In this document: piece by piece, positions 45,882 to 56,004 of the stretch
Layout of the letters: every line of letters starts with the position of its first letter
Position numbering within the stretch: the stretch's first letter is position 1
Source of the DNA: Gammaproteobacteria bacterium
GTDB taxonomy: Bacteria; Pseudomonadota; Gammaproteobacteria; Enterobacterales; Psychrobiaceae
Reading direction: 5' to 3'
Length of the DNA: 64,000 bases
Assembly (NCBI GenBank): GCA_013214945.1
Contig: JABSRT010000007.1
Span: forward strand, 124,001 to 188,000
Notes under the pieces: generated by a model
Told to the model about the DNA's origin: nothing
Database searches by the model: none
The model's input: the letters and a program-made list of their open reading frames with translations, nothing else
Position numbers and translations under genes: made by a program

Positions 45882-47086
45882 TAGTGACCCCCTGATTGTA
45901 AAATGTCAGCTGGCTGCAAAGAGTCAACGGGTTGCGATGTCGTGGCGACGGGTTGTTCGCGTCGACCCGCTTTAACCGTGCGACTGCCCCAGATTAAAAA
46001 GCCAGTAATTGACATGCCGCTTAATAAAATGCCAAAAACAAACCAAATAAACTTGGTAAATAATCCACCAATAGTCCCGTAGTGTAATGGGTCGGCAATG
46101 TGCATTAACGTTTGTAGTAGGGTCATGTTATGCGGTGCTATGTCGCTTTCAATCACGCCTGTCCAGGGGTTTATCGTCAATTTATATGCGGTGCTGTCGT
46201 AAAAGATAAAATCACCCGTGCCAGACAGGTGGTAGTTATCGCGGTTATGCTCAGGCAGCATGACGTAACTGGTTTTAAAGTCAGGGTAGCGCTGTTTGGC
46301 AATAGCGATAGCGTCTTGCAATGATACTGGATTAGCAGGAATGCTAGCGTTGTTGGTCGTCACTTCCTTCATCGGGACTTGGCTGACGGGGATTAAAGGC
46401 GCATGCGGCTCAATATCCACTTGGTTATGCCAAAAGATAGCTTGAGTTAAATACCACAATCCTGAGATGCTCATCAGTACCAAAAACCACATTGACCACA
46501 CACCGGCGAGTCGGTGTAAATCGGCTAATAATGTCTTTTTTCCTTGGTGAAATCGTAGCTTAGGTTGGGTAAAAGCGCGCCAGAAATTTTTATAAATCAT
46601 CAGTCCTGTTATTAACGCGCCGAGCATGACAAATGCCATTGCGCAGACTAAATAATAACCGACACTGTAACTGTTTTGCCACGGAAATAATAACCAGCCA
46701 TGCAACGAGCGCATAAAACCAATAAAGGTAATGTCTTGGTTTATCTGTTGTATGTCACCGCTGTATTGATTGACGTACGCAATAGCGTAAGGTTTGTCGC
46801 TATCGGTAAAAACAATCGGCGTCACTAAATACGATTCCCGTTTCATGACCGAACTAATTTTTGCCGTCGGGTAAGCTTGTTGGACTATCTCAACTAACTC
46901 GTTAACAGGCTTTGCTGGTAGCTGCTGCGGGTTAGTCGCTCGTGCTGCTTGATTGGTTAACCACGTTAATTCATGACTGACCACTGAGATTGTACCGGTT
47001 AAACACACGACACAAAATATTAGCCAAATTGGCAGTGAACACCAGCCATGCAGGTTAAACCAAAATTTATTACTAAGTTTTGCCAT
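45881..47086 (-). CDS. PepSY-associated membrane protein (PiuB-like), 401 aa
   Basis: Four or five membrane helices are present (about 13-37, 145-170, 198-220, 345-370). The first follows KFWFNLHGWCSLPIW. PepSY-type stretches (about 60-120 and 255-290) lie in the periplasm. I chose the ATG at 47086, preceded by TGGAGA, because an upstream in-frame start at 47143 would lie in the terminator of the receptor gene. A second paralogue is at 33172-34482, and both follow a TonB receptor. Confidence 0.87.
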   Translation of the reverse strand: MAKLSNKFWFNLHGWCSLPIWLIFCVVCLTGTISVVSHELTWLTNQAARATNPQQLPAKPVNELVEIVQQAYPTAKISSVMKRESYLVTPIVFTDSDKPYAIAYVNQYSGDIQQINQDITFIGFMRSLHGWLLFPWQNSYSVGYYLVCAMAFVMLGALITGLMIYKNFWRAFTQPKLRFHQGKKTLLADLHRLAGVWSMWFLVLMSISGLWYLTQAIFWHNQVDIEPHAPLIPVSQVPMKEVTTNNASIPANPVSLQDAIAIAKQRYPDFKTSYVMLPEHNRDNYHLSGTGDFIFYDSTAYKLTINPWTGVIESDIAPHNMTLLQTLMHIADPLHYGTIGGLFTKFIWFVFGILLSGMSITGFLIWGSRTVKAGRREQPVATTSQPVDSLQPADILQSGGH

Positions 47087-47128
47087 TTGTTCTCCAGAGG
47101 AACTTTGTGATAACACGTATAAGTAGAA

Positions 47129-47160
47129 AACCCACGCTAACAATTTCGTTAGCGTGGGTT
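47129..47160 (-). terminator. strong terminator after siderophore receptor
   Basis: AACCCACGCTAAC (47129-47141) and GTTAGCGTGGGTT (47148-47160) are perfect inverted copies around AATTTC. It lies 73 bases after the receptor stop and before the PepSY start. Confidence 0.85.
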
Positions 47161-47232
47161 TGGATTATCCCCGGTAAATTAAGCACCAGAGGATAGCTAT
47201 TTTTAATCGCTGATTAGGCGATACTTGGTCGA

Positions 47233-49353
47233 TTAAAGCTGATAAGTTAGGCCCAAAGTAACATTACGCGGGGCGCCATATCTGTATTGATCAAAGAAAC
47301 CTACTTGGCTGTAGTATTTTTTGTCGAACAGGTTTTCTACATTCAACTGAACCTGTAATTTGTCATTAAAATCATAACGTGCCATCAAGTTTACTAAGCT
47401 GTAGCTTTGCTGGCTTAATGTTTCTGCAGCGCTAGTAATTGGGTTGGCAACATTTTGATATTTCTCACTTTGCCAATTAAGTCCGCCGCCAATCATTAAA
47501 CCTTGCAGCTGATCTGAAAATTGGTAGGTTGAGAAAATTTTAAGTTGTTTACGTGGATGATCTGAGCTTATGACATTACCAGCAGCATCTTCGGCATTAA
47601 ATTGCGAATAACCAACACTAATATTCCAGTCGGTGCTAGGCTGGCCAACGATTTCGACTTCAAAACCTTTACTCGTCGTACCTTGCGCTGCAAAAGAAGC
47701 CTCAATAATGGTGCCTGGCACGAAATGTCCGCTGTCAGTTTGCGCTAAGTTGTCTTGATCAATGCTAAAGATAGCGACCGAGGTATGCAGCATATCGTTG
47801 AGAAATGTGCTTTTTAGGCCAATTTCTTTGCTTTTACCTGTTAGCGGATCAAGGAAATCGCCATTACGATCAATCGCAGTTTGTGGCTTGAAAATTTCGG
47901 TATAACTGGCATAAAGTCGGTGATCGGCTGTCAGATCATAAAGCGCGCCAATATAAGGTACTAGTACCCCGTTATCACCAAAATCTACTGCTGCTCCGTA
48001 GCTGGTACCCTGACGTTGCCAGTTTGACAAGCGAGCACCGGTAATTAATTTTAAATTATCGCTTAAACTTAAGCGAGTCGCCGCGTAAAGCCCTTTTTGC
48101 TCGGTTTCAAGATCGGCCGCTACGGTACTTTCGGTTGCCCATTGCGGCTCTGCATATGAGCCATCCCATTGATTAAAATCACCGGTTGCTGCTGAACTTA
48201 TCACCGCAAAGGTATTGGTAGTGGCTTGCTGCTTGCTCATTAGCGCGCCAACCACGAATTCATGCTCATGATTTAATAAAACAAAATCGCCTTTTAAACG
48301 AACATCAATGCTGTTTTGTGTGCTGCTACCGTTACTGTTATAAGCCCAAGCGTTTAGTCCTGTACCGTTGGCAGAATCGGGGGTGCCATAAAGGTAAAGT
48401 AACTTAGATTCTTGATTGTGCTCAATGTGATTGAAGTTGGTAATTAGCTGCCAGCCATTATTGAAAAAATGCTCAAGGTTGGCAAAATAATTGTTACTGG
48501 TGGTGTCCCATTGGGTCCAGTCTGCTGCGGTGGTAGTAGAGCTATCCCAGTTGGTACGACTGCCATCGCTATACCAGGGCGCTAAATTGCCCCACGTTGG
48601 TGAGGTTGGGGTGTTTTTCTGCTGGCTAGCACCGACGCGAAGCAAGGTGTCAGGACTTAGATCTGCTTCGACAACACCGTAAAATACTTGAGTTTGCTCT
48701 TGGTAAAGCTCAAGGAACGAGTCCGCTTGTTGATATTTAGCGACAACTCGTGCGCGGATTGTGCCGGCTTCATTTAATCCAGACGCTAAGTCAGCCGTTA
48801 GTTGACGTTTATTCCAGCTGCCAATACTGCTGTTAAGGTAGCCTTCAAACTCAGCGCTGTCTGCATGTTTGCGTACTAAGTTGATTGACGCAGAAGGGTC
48901 GCCAGCACCAGTGAGTAAACCAGTAGCACCACGGACAAATTCAATGCGATCGTAAATGGAAACATCGGTAATCGTTTCGCCAGAATCACCGGCTAAACTC
49001 CAAGCCAGTGGCACACCATCTACTTGATAGTTTTCAATGTCAAAACCACGCGCTTGAAACGTGTTACGGACGTTATCGACTTCTTTAACTGAGATACCTA
49101 CCGCACTAACTGCAACATCGGCTAGGCTATCGAAGGCTTGATCTTTAATTCTTTGGGCGGTCATTACACTAACAGACTGCGGCGTTTCTCTTAAGCTAAG
49201 CCCTAATCCGGTTGCGGTATCAATGTTCTCACCGACTGTGTATACACCCGTGACTGTAATTTTTTCAGTTTGTTCGGTGGCCAATGCCAAGCTTGGATTT
49301 AAAGCAAAATTAACTGCAACAACCAGTGGCAGTAATTTAAAACGCAGCTTCAT
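47233..49353 (-). CDS. TonB-dependent siderophore receptor (FhuE/FpvA-like plug), 706 aa
   Basis: A signal peptide (about 1-25) and a TonB box (EKITVTG, about 30-36) are followed by the plug (about 50-165). The plug has LRETPQSVSVMTAQRIKDQ and DRIEFVRGATGLLTGAGDPSASINLVRK, typical of receptors for hydroxamate or mixed siderophores such as FhuE and FpvA. The barrel ends LGLTYQL. The upstream Fur-like site (49402-49420) supports iron regulation. A PepSY protein gene and a His-rich protein gene follow after a terminator. Confidence 0.92.
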   Translation of the reverse strand: MKLRFKLLPLVVAVNFALNPSLALATEQTEKITVTGVYTVGENIDTATGLGLSLRETPQSVSVMTAQRIKDQAFDSLADVAVSAVGISVKEVDNVRNTFQARGFDIENYQVDGVPLAWSLAGDSGETITDVSIYDRIEFVRGATGLLTGAGDPSASINLVRKHADSAEFEGYLNSSIGSWNKRQLTADLASGLNEAGTIRARVVAKYQQADSFLELYQEQTQVFYGVVEADLSPDTLLRVGASQQKNTPTSPTWGNLAPWYSDGSRTNWDSSTTTAADWTQWDTTSNNYFANLEHFFNNGWQLITNFNHIEHNQESKLLYLYGTPDSANGTGLNAWAYNSNGSSTQNSIDVRLKGDFVLLNHEHEFVVGALMSKQQATTNTFAVISSAATGDFNQWDGSYAEPQWATESTVAADLETEQKGLYAATRLSLSDNLKLITGARLSNWQRQGTSYGAAVDFGDNGVLVPYIGALYDLTADHRLYASYTEIFKPQTAIDRNGDFLDPLTGKSKEIGLKSTFLNDMLHTSVAIFSIDQDNLAQTDSGHFVPGTIIEASFAAQGTTSKGFEVEIVGQPSTDWNISVGYSQFNAEDAAGNVISSDHPRKQLKIFSTYQFSDQLQGLMIGGGLNWQSEKYQNVANPITSAAETLSQQSYSLVNLMARYDFNDKLQVQLNVENLFDKKYYSQVGFFDQYRYGAPRNVTLGLTYQL

Positions 49354-49401
49354 ATAATGGTCCCATTTATTATTAATAGAAAAAAGAAGCGCAATGCTAA
49401 T

Positions 49402-49420
49402 GTAAATGATAATCGCTATC
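49402..49420 (-). promoter_or_regulatory. Fur box upstream of siderophore receptor
   Basis: GTAAATGATAATCGCTATC matches 15 of 19 positions of the Fur consensus by eye. It lies about 50 bases before the receptor start. Confidence 0.72.
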
Positions 49421-49778
49421 TATAACTGTTTTTGACGGTTACTGATACTATTTTGTCATTTAATTTTTGTTACTTATTTAACTAGTTGAAATGTAAGCAC
49501 TATAACAGGCTGTTCTATGTAAATGGTAATGATTGTTAATATCGATATTATTAAGGGTGTGCTGAGACGATTTGTCTTAATAATTAGGCAGGGGACAAAA
49601 AATGGCTAAAAGATCGCTGATCCGGCTATTTTTTGTCAGTAACAGAGGTTTAGCGTTACGAGCTAATTACAGAGCGAATTCAATGAGGAACCAATTGTGG
49701 CGGTGAAACAATGGCACCTGTATTTCTGGATTATTTTATCAATGTTGCGCTGGTAACGGCGTAACTTGAATTTTTAAC

Positions 49779-49810
49779 TATCAGCGCACTAAACCGATAA
49801 TGCGCTGATA
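49779..49810 (-). terminator. terminator after the 904-aa receptor
   Basis: TATCAGCGCA (49779-49788) pairs perfectly with TGCGCTGATA (49801-49810). It lies 11 bases after the stop on the minus strand. A GTTAAAAATTC stretch follows, so the U tract is weak. Confidence 0.6.
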
Positions 49811-49820
49811 TGCTATTACC

Positions 49821-52535
49821 TTAATTAAAGTGATATTTCGCGGCCAACCAGAATTGTCGCCCTACTTCAATGCCGGTACCTCCGGTCGAAACTGTATAGG
49901 TACGGGTATTAAACACATTGCTGATGTCTGCGCGTAAATTTAGCTTGTGCAGATGGCTTAGCTTAAGATCCCAATTAAGCCCAAGGTTGACAAGTACCCG
50001 TGGTGAGTACGACTCTTTTTTGTATTCCGTTAATGCATAGGTATTATTAGTACATTCGTTACAGATGTTACTTAGTTCAGAAGACTCTGCATAGTCACCC
50101 GTTGTTACTGCTTTGTCATAGGCGCTGGTGTAAGTTGCACTAATGCTTGAGTTTAAGCGATCAGTCCAGCGGCTATTTATACCAAATTTCACGCTAATCG
50201 GGTTGCCAAAAGTACTATTAATATTATTAAGTTCAGCCTGGGTAATAGTGGTGCCTTCATAAACTACTAATTGATCAATTGACGCATCGTCTATGGAGTT
50301 ATCATAGTCATCAAAATTAGATTTGCTGCTGCTGTAACTGGTATTGGCCCATAAAGAATGGTTGGCGATCTGGCCGCTCCATGCCAGCGATATGCGGCGG
50401 CTAGTACCCTTAGCGGTGTTGTCTTGCTCTATGTAGCTATACCCGTCGCTACCTAGATAATACTCGCCAGATCTCGCTAATTGATCTTGTTGCCAGCGCG
50501 CGACCATTTTTAACGAAATTTGGCCAAACTGCGCCAGTGACTGTTTCCAGCCGAGTACTAATTCATCGTTATATGGCGTTTTAAGGTTTTGGTAGCGATA
50601 GCGGAAATCACTATCGGAACTTGAACGTTGCCAGCCCTGTAAGTAACTGCCACTGATATCGCGATATTGAATGTAATAAGGTATTTGCGCTTCTCTGGTT
50701 TTGTAGGTTAATAAACCAGCATCATAATAACGGCTGGCCCCAAAGATGAGTAAACTCGAATTATCAGAAAATACGTCATAGCCAAAACTGGTGCGCGGCG
50801 CAATATTAACGTTGTCAAAAACGTCATCATAATCAATACGCATACCTAAATTAAGGCTTAAGTCGCCCCATTCAATGGTGTCGGTAACAAACCCATGCAA
50901 CTTAATTAAATCAACACTGATATCTTCAGCACTATAAACAACGCGCGATTGAAAATATTGTGGGGCGACGGCTATATTATTTGAATACGCAATAATATCG
51001 TTACCATCGGTCGGATCGATTGCATGGCCAAGCTCTTGTTCGAGTTGAGCTAATGGTTTGTAATAACTAATTTCAACACAATCGAGCTGATAACCACTGC
51101 AATTTAATGGCTCGCTGGTTGGGGCAACTGGGTATATAAAGGCTGAATTATATTTATAACTGTCCTGAGCACGTTGGCGATCTAATTGTTCGTGTTCAAT
51201 ACCAAAGCCAAGTTTAATGTCATGGTATAGCTCACCGGTGCTTAATGAATTTAAAGTGAAAGTATTTTTCCAGCTGGTGGTTTGCTGTTGTTTTTCAAGT
51301 GAACCATAACCACCTTCTAATGAGTAAGGGTTGTCCTCTGAATTGCTGGAAGCTAGCTGGCCCCAATCTTTGCCGGTGGCTTGGCGCCAAATATAATAAT
51401 GATCAGGTGCTTCACGGCTATTGTCACTGCTATTAAATTGTAACTTGCTGTTGGCATCGCCAAAATCGAATTGGTGATTGAGGTTAAGTGTGGTACCGAA
51501 ACCACCACCATTAATGGTGAGGTTGCTGTTTAAGGTGTCTTTTAAGCCTTCTTCCTTTTGGTAAGGGGCATAAATAACACTAAAATCGATGCTATCAATC
51601 AAGGTATCGCGCTGTGAGTATTTTAGTAATACATTACTGCTGCTGCGTTCCTTAGTGGTATTTTGCTGTAGGGATATTCCACTGACGGTACTGGTTAAAT
51701 AATTGCCACTTATTACGATGCCATGGTGTTGATTAAACTGATGGCTTGCCATCACATTATACGATTGCTTGTTGAATACCGGGACTATAGGTGTATCACT
51801 GATCGAATCTTCTGATTCAATAATGTGATATTGGCCCCAGCTGCTTTGAGTGCCGCGATAACCTAGGCTAAATGAATTTTGTTCAGTATCAAACGCGTTA
51901 ATTGATGAGACACTGACAACTCCCCCCGAAAAGTCACCATACTCTGCAGGAATGTTATTGTCATACACATCAATTGATTGAACAATTTCACTGTTGATAC
52001 TGTAAGTTTGTGGCGAGCCTTGCACATCGTTAATTGAGCTGATTGCACGATTGTACGCATTGGGATCTTGGCGGCTGTTGTAATTCATGCCATCGAGGAA
52101 AAATCCGGTCTGCCATGGCTGACCGCCAGAAATAGACAGCTGTTTGGCGCGTACGTCGGTTAACGCTTCTATCGAATAGGCGTCATCGAGCATTTCTACC
52201 CCAGGTAATAAAGCAACTAAATCATTAATATCGCCCGTTGTGCGGGGGCTTTGCTCAATAAATTTTTTGTCTAAATGAAAACGTCCGCTCATGCCAGAGG
52301 CTTCTAAACCAACATAACGGGTACCGATCACGGTCCGTTGCTCGGTGTGTAATTGTTTTACACACTCGGCCAGCGTTGCTTGGTCAGCTTGTGGATGTTT
52401 CTCATTACACTGTTGTTGTAACACTGTGTTTGCATCGCTTGTCGCTTTTTGCGTGTTAGCTTGCTGCGATAGAGGGGCATTTTGAGCCTGAGAGGCAAAT
52501 GATATTACCAGTAAGCTGAAAAGATAACTGCGCAT
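49821..52535 (-). CDS. large TonB-dependent receptor of unknown substrate, 904 aa
   Basis: I chose ATG 52535, preceded by GGGAG and followed by a signal peptide (MRSYLFSLLVISFASQAQ), over an upstream GTG at 52562. A pre-plug region of about 60 residues has two cysteines and many Gln. The plug follows, with TGDINDLVALLPGVEMLDDAYSIEAL (split by variable residues), SGGQPWQTGFFLDGMNYN, and NNIPAEYGDFSGGVVSV. The barrel ends WLAAKYHFN. The plug differs from those of siderophore receptors, lacking the usual RG-DQVE-V-RGP stretch, and resembles receptors of larger or carbohydrate/peptide substrates. No clear TonB box was identified. It is divergent from a large surface lipoprotein gene. Confidence 0.85.
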   Translation of the reverse strand: MRSYLFSLLVISFASQAQNAPLSQQANTQKATSDANTVLQQQCNEKHPQADQATLAECVKQLHTEQRTVIGTRYVGLEASGMSGRFHLDKKFIEQSPRTTGDINDLVALLPGVEMLDDAYSIEALTDVRAKQLSISGGQPWQTGFFLDGMNYNSRQDPNAYNRAISSINDVQGSPQTYSINSEIVQSIDVYDNNIPAEYGDFSGGVVSVSSINAFDTEQNSFSLGYRGTQSSWGQYHIIESEDSISDTPIVPVFNKQSYNVMASHQFNQHHGIVISGNYLTSTVSGISLQQNTTKERSSSNVLLKYSQRDTLIDSIDFSVIYAPYQKEEGLKDTLNSNLTINGGGFGTTLNLNHQFDFGDANSKLQFNSSDNSREAPDHYYIWRQATGKDWGQLASSNSEDNPYSLEGGYGSLEKQQQTTSWKNTFTLNSLSTGELYHDIKLGFGIEHEQLDRQRAQDSYKYNSAFIYPVAPTSEPLNCSGYQLDCVEISYYKPLAQLEQELGHAIDPTDGNDIIAYSNNIAVAPQYFQSRVVYSAEDISVDLIKLHGFVTDTIEWGDLSLNLGMRIDYDDVFDNVNIAPRTSFGYDVFSDNSSLLIFGASRYYDAGLLTYKTREAQIPYYIQYRDISGSYLQGWQRSSSDSDFRYRYQNLKTPYNDELVLGWKQSLAQFGQISLKMVARWQQDQLARSGEYYLGSDGYSYIEQDNTAKGTSRRISLAWSGQIANHSLWANTSYSSSKSNFDDYDNSIDDASIDQLVVYEGTTITQAELNNINSTFGNPISVKFGINSRWTDRLNSSISATYTSAYDKAVTTGDYAESSELSNICNECTNNTYALTEYKKESYSPRVLVNLGLNWDLKLSHLHKLNLRADISNVFNTRTYTVSTGGTGIEVGRQFWLAAKYHFN

Positions 52536-53096
52536 TTTAGAGCACTCCCTTGAGCGAGTCACAAGTGCAGTGCATTGAGACGTTTAAAATCGAGCAAGAG
52601 AGTTTACTCTTGGTAAAGCGGCGCATAGTTACCTCGTAATATTGGATAGTTAAAACGGGCGTATAATAAACGTAAACGCAATCGAGATCAATTATCGTTT
52701 GCATTATCAGTTACTGTTTTTTGTCGGGTTATTTTTCGTCATAGCTGTTTGAAATTGATAAGATCTATCAAGATGATAAAGACGGTGGCTAGCCCCATTA
52801 ATACTGTAATTTTGGATGAGTCGTTATCGACATCGCAGAAAAACAATCCAATATTAATTGTATGATGCTAGCCAATGAGGATTGCAGAGCTTATTAATCG
52901 CGGTCTTAACAACGTTATTAATGACTCATTTAGCCAGCTAAGTTCACAGGTTTTTCATGCTAATTAAACTCAGTAACCTAATATAATAAAAATTGAGTAA
53001 TTACTTTAATGCAATTGAGAATGCTAATAGATCTCATTAATATTATGGTGTAATATGCGCGTGTTTTAATCATATTAATTTAATGAGGTAGTAGTT
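52536..53096. other. divergent promoter region between receptor and lipoprotein genes
   Basis: Two weak Fur-like sites were noted. One is near 52680-52712 on the receptor side (GATAATGCAAACGATAATT on the minus strand, about 12-13 of 19). The other is at 53017-53035 on the lipoprotein side (GAGAATGCTAATAGATCTC, about 13 of 19). I see no gene in this stretch. Confidence 0.45.
53017..53035 (+). promoter_or_regulatory. possible Fur-like site upstream of lipoprotein gene
   Basis: GAGAATGCTAATAGATCTC lies about 60 bases before the start at 53097 and matches about 13 of 19 Fur consensus positions by eye. Iron control of this gene is therefore possible. Confidence 0.35.
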
Positions 53097-55898
53097 ATGC
53101 GTCGATTTACCAAGAGCAAACTCAGTTGCTCGATGTTTTTAATTTCTATGCTATCCGCTTGTGGTGGCTCTGAAAGTTCCAACTTAGCGCCAAATGTTAG
53201 CTCGGCTAATCTGGCGCCGATATTAACTGAAGACAGTGTTTTTCAGGGGGTAATCACGGCTACGGACGATAACAATAGCTCATTAAACTTTACCGTTGGT
53301 TCGGCTGCGTCACACGGTATTTTTGCGTTAAATAGCGATGGCAGTTATACCTATACACCAACGGCTAACTTTGTTGGTACTGATACCGTAACCGTTAATG
53401 TGTCTGACGGTGAAATGACGACAGCAACGACACTGACTTTCACTTCGACTAATGTCAACGATGCGCCAGTTTTACTTAGTCATAATGTTTCAATTGATCT
53501 TCAAGGGGTAACTCAGGGGAATCTGGTTGTTGAAGATGCTGATGGCGATGATTTAACGTTTGCGATTGTTACAGATGTCGATACCTTAAATGGTGCCTTA
53601 ACGCTAGACTCTGCGACTGGTACTTTTACTTATACCGCCCAAGGTGAGCTTGACACTGAGTTTAGAATTTCATATACCGACGGTATTATTGATGAGCCGA
53701 TTGTTGCAGTAATATCAATTCAGCCTAGTTATGTGACGAATCAAAATAAGTCAGACTATTACTATAGTTCGGAAAAGTCTCACTTAGTTAAAGCGCAAGC
53801 GGTATCAGCTGAGTTAACCGGTGATAATGCGGTTAACGAATTAACCTCGCAACTCGCTAATGGATATATGCTTGCGAGTGATCAGATTAAAGCTAATGCG
53901 TTATTAGACTCGATAGCCGAATTAGTGTCTCAAGCTAAAGCATATCGTTTATCTGCTGATACGTTACAAGAAAAGGGTGATTTTGCCGGTGCTCAAGCTT
54001 TACGAGTTAAAGCGGAAATAGCGTATAATTATTATTTAGGGCAAAAAGGCATCGCTAATATCAGCAGCAGTGATGCTTCTTTTATGTATGCATTGTTTAA
54101 CGATTATATTGATGGCGGCAGCAGCAGTAGCAGCGAAAAAGCGATAGCTTATGGGGCGACGATTGCCACTTTTTCTGCTGAGGTTAACACCGACGTTTCC
54201 TCTAGACCCTATGGTTATTTTGTTAGTGCTTTGGCTAGTAGTGCTCAAGATCGTTTCAATCGTTATATTAGCGATCGTACAAGCAGTAATTATGATATTG
54301 CTCTGCAGGCGATTTCTGACTATGCAAGCTTAGCTGAAGGCATGGGCTATTTAGTCAAGTCTAGTGGCACCTACTATAGTACAGCCGTTTATAACACAGC
54401 AAAGGCGGCAGGTTTGTTCAACCGTTTGGGCGCGCAGGAATTGGCAAAAGAGTATACCGCCAAGGCGTTATCTTATTACCAAGCAGTAAATTACGATAGT
54501 GATTTTACATACCCAGTTAAAGAATACGCAGCAACCACGCTAACTAAATACCCAACAGGACTTACCGCAATCAGCGGTTTATTTGCCGCATTGTACCCAA
54601 ATGAGCCAAATCTACCGTTGGCGTTAGTGCTTGCCGAGGAAGGGGCGGCAGACAAAGATTACACTAAAGCGGTTGAACTTCAATTGGCTTACACTGCTTA
54701 TAATGCGGTTTTAAATGGCACTGATATAGCGACAGCAATTGTGCCACTTAAAGAACATTTCATTGAAGAAGAAGGCGACTACCGTAGCTACTACCAAGCG
54801 TTAGTTGAATATGATGTAAACAATCCACGTTTAGGCACGCTATTAGCAGAGAAAGGAGAAACAAATAAAGCGCTTGAGGTGTATCAGACCGCCTCAACGT
54901 TATTAACCAGTGAAGCTTATGTCGGCTCTCAAACCATGAGTATGTATGTGACAGGTTATAAGGGTTGTACACGCCTCACTCAGCTAACGATAGCAGCTGG
55001 TGGCGATAGCCTAAATCAAGCCGCAGAGTGCCAAAAAATTGTTGATCAGTATTTTAAGTTGGCGACAGGGAAATTCACACAAGATACGTTATTCGCGGCT
55101 AAGTACGAAGTAATGCGCGCACATTGGGACATCGAAAGTCTTGCTGCAATCGATGCTGTAGCTGTGACGTTAAATAGTGAACTCGAGAGCTTAGAAAGCG
55201 ACAGTGCGACGCTAGAAGAGCAATTTGGACTGGCTGAGCGTTATTTGAAACTTGCCGGTTATTTAGCGACTTACCAGCGTTATGATGATGCTAAAGCTGC
55301 TTACACTACGGCAATGGTTAAATTGCAAAGTTTGAGCGAAAACGATCAAACCGACGCCGCTTTACTTAAAGATATTTTGGGTCTGGTTGAAAATGACATT
55401 GCGTCTTATGATCCTGCTAAAACAGGTGCCTTCGAGCGCAAAGCTTATTTAGTTGCGCTACGCCATGGAGCTGGACAATTTAATGAATATGAGAACCAGC
55501 TTAGCGAAACACTTGCAGCGTTAGCTAACTTAACGGCGGTGAACAATAGCAAGGTTGCACTGCTATCGGTTAATGAGCAGCAAGGTGTTATTGAAGATCA
55601 GCTATTGATTAATCTGCACGCTGGTCTTAATGATAGCGCTGATGCATTAATTAACAGTGTGGTTAACGAAGCGGTAGAGCAGCAGGAGCTATTATTGCTT
55701 AAGGGCGGATTCTTAGCACAGCAAAATGCATTTCCAGCGAGTAATATCGCCAGTGTCGATACTGATAGCGATGGCATGCCAGACTTCTTTACGTTAGAAG
55801 CAACAGCAGCACAAATTGTTGCTAGTGGCCTGACGATGGACAACGACAACGATAACGATAATGTTCCGAATGCCGCAGATATTACGCCGATTGGTTAA
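53097..55898 (+). CDS. large surface lipoprotein with cadherin-like and helical repeat regions, 933 aa
   Basis: The N-terminus has a lipobox (MLSACGG, lipidated C about 22). A beta-sandwich pair of the cadherin/VCBS type (about 40-205) has GSYTYTPTANFVGTDTVTVNVSDG and TGTFTYTAQGELDTEFRISYTDG. A long all-helical region of TPR-like character (about 215-880) follows, for example SYYQAVNYDS and EYTAKALSYYQ. The C-terminus (about 880-933) has two Asp-rich calcium-binding stretches, DTDSDGMPDFFTLE and DNDNDNDNVPNAADITPIG, like thrombospondin type 3 repeats. AGGT before the ATG is a good ribosome binding site. Its divergence from the 904-residue receptor suggests a SusD-like partner role, which is inference. 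I do not know a named family for the whole protein. Confidence 0.85.
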   Translation: MRRFTKSKLSCSMFLISMLSACGGSESSNLAPNVSSANLAPILTEDSVFQGVITATDDNNSSLNFTVGSAASHGIFALNSDGSYTYTPTANFVGTDTVTVNVSDGEMTTATTLTFTSTNVNDAPVLLSHNVSIDLQGVTQGNLVVEDADGDDLTFAIVTDVDTLNGALTLDSATGTFTYTAQGELDTEFRISYTDGIIDEPIVAVISIQPSYVTNQNKSDYYYSSEKSHLVKAQAVSAELTGDNAVNELTSQLANGYMLASDQIKANALLDSIAELVSQAKAYRLSADTLQEKGDFAGAQALRVKAEIAYNYYLGQKGIANISSSDASFMYALFNDYIDGGSSSSSEKAIAYGATIATFSAEVNTDVSSRPYGYFVSALASSAQDRFNRYISDRTSSNYDIALQAISDYASLAEGMGYLVKSSGTYYSTAVYNTAKAAGLFNRLGAQELAKEYTAKALSYYQAVNYDSDFTYPVKEYAATTLTKYPTGLTAISGLFAALYPNEPNLPLALVLAEEGAADKDYTKAVELQLAYTAYNAVLNGTDIATAIVPLKEHFIEEEGDYRSYYQALVEYDVNNPRLGTLLAEKGETNKALEVYQTASTLLTSEAYVGSQTMSMYVTGYKGCTRLTQLTIAAGGDSLNQAAECQKIVDQYFKLATGKFTQDTLFAAKYEVMRAHWDIESLAAIDAVAVTLNSELESLESDSATLEEQFGLAERYLKLAGYLATYQRYDDAKAAYTTAMVKLQSLSENDQTDAALLKDILGLVENDIASYDPAKTGAFERKAYLVALRHGAGQFNEYENQLSETLAALANLTAVNNSKVALLSVNEQQGVIEDQLLINLHAGLNDSADALINSVVNEAVEQQELLLLKGGFLAQQNAFPASNIASVDTDSDGMPDFFTLEATAAQIVASGLTMDNDNDNDNVPNAADITPIG

Positions 55899-55959
55899 TA
55901 AGTACTAATTAAGTAAAAACACAAGAAAGGGTGGAGACACCCACAGTAAGTGTTGAAAG

Positions 55960-56004
55960 GGCAGTGCAAGAGTGGGGAGACCTGATTTTGCACTGCCTTT
56001 TTTT
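55960..56004 (+). terminator. rho-independent terminator after lipoprotein gene
   Basis: GGCAGTGCAA (55960-55969) pairs perfectly with TTGCACTGCC (55988-55997). Seven T residues follow directly. Confidence 0.92.

Larger units (their letters stand above)
49354..49820. other. intergenic region between two receptor genes
   Basis: The region holds the Fur box at 49402-49420, a weaker Fur-like stretch near 49519-49540 (AAATGGTAATGATTGTTAAT), and the terminator hairpin at 49779-49810. No reading frame is convincing. Confidence 0.5.

Noticed and set aside
47087-47143. Upstream start for the second PepSY gene
   Set aside because: The extra 19 residues would be encoded in the terminator hairpin of the receptor gene. 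The ATG at 47086 has a good ribosome binding site.
52771-52863. 30-residue frame between the divergent receptor and lipoprotein genes
   Set aside because: It lacks a ribosome binding site and has a chance-like composition. The region is better explained as a divergent promoter.
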